NCBI GenBank assembly: GCA_013041995.1 | Contig: JABDRA010000228.1 | Location: 1 to 5,136 of the forward strand | Length of the DNA: 5,136 bases | Direction: 5' to 3' | From: Anderseniella sp. | Lineage (GTDB): Bacteria; Pseudomonadota; Alphaproteobacteria; Rhizobiales; Aestuariivirgaceae | Shown: positions 5,111 through 5,136 of the stretch, one piece after another | Numbering within the stretch: position 1 is the first letter of the stretch | Layout of the letters: every line of letters starts with the position of its first letter | Made by a program: the position numbers and the translations under genes | Notes under the pieces: generated by a model | Seen by the model: only the letters and a program-made list of their open reading frames with translations | Told to the model about the DNA's origin: nothing | Database searches by the model: none

Positions 5111-5136
5111 CGTGATCTCCTTGGTCAGGCCAATGC

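Overview
The window looks like chromosomal DNA from an alphaproteobacterium, most likely Hyphomicrobiales- or Rhodobacterales-like and capable of low-oxygen growth. The basis is the protein families seen (class I PHA synthase with a PHBC_N-type front end, an FnrL/FixK-like regulator fragment, a hemerythrin-like protein, a small DnaB-like ATPase starting MKLSAPIY) and the preference for G/C-ending codons. This is pattern recognition; no search was run. There is no rRNA, tRNA, CRISPR array or recognisable transposase.

Layout. 1-62: leader with a good ribosome binding site. 63-542 (+): an FNR-type sensor domain without its DNA-binding domain; the coding signal appears to change frame near 431 and end at 480. 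496-1014 (-): hemerythrin-like HHE protein. 1015-1223: its upstream region, with a perfect FNR/FixK box placed ideally for activating it. 1224-3158 (-): phaC, a complete polyhydroxyalkanoate synthase. 3159-3473: divergent control region with a near-consensus FNR-like site close to phaC, two hairpins and two stacked ribosome binding sites. 3474-4187 (+): stand-alone DnaB/RecA-fold ATPase. 4188-4397: gap with a short hairpin and a 49-bp imperfect inverted repeat. 4398-4772 (+): small VOC (glyoxalase/dioxygenase superfamily) protein. 4775-5110 (-): exported small protein gene broken by two in-frame stops, ending convergently on the VOC gene inside a shared palindrome.

How the parts fit. The left half has a low-oxygen theme: an FNR-like regulator remnant, an FNR-box-controlled di-iron protein and storage-polymer synthesis with a possible FNR-like site. 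The right half is a set of small, poorly characterised genes. Two of the seven genes look decayed, so the region seems to be losing genes. I see no convincing multi-gene novel system. The strongest leads are the FNR-box promoter of the hemerythrin gene, the two-stop pseudogene, the broken regulator, and the long inverted repeat before the VOC gene.
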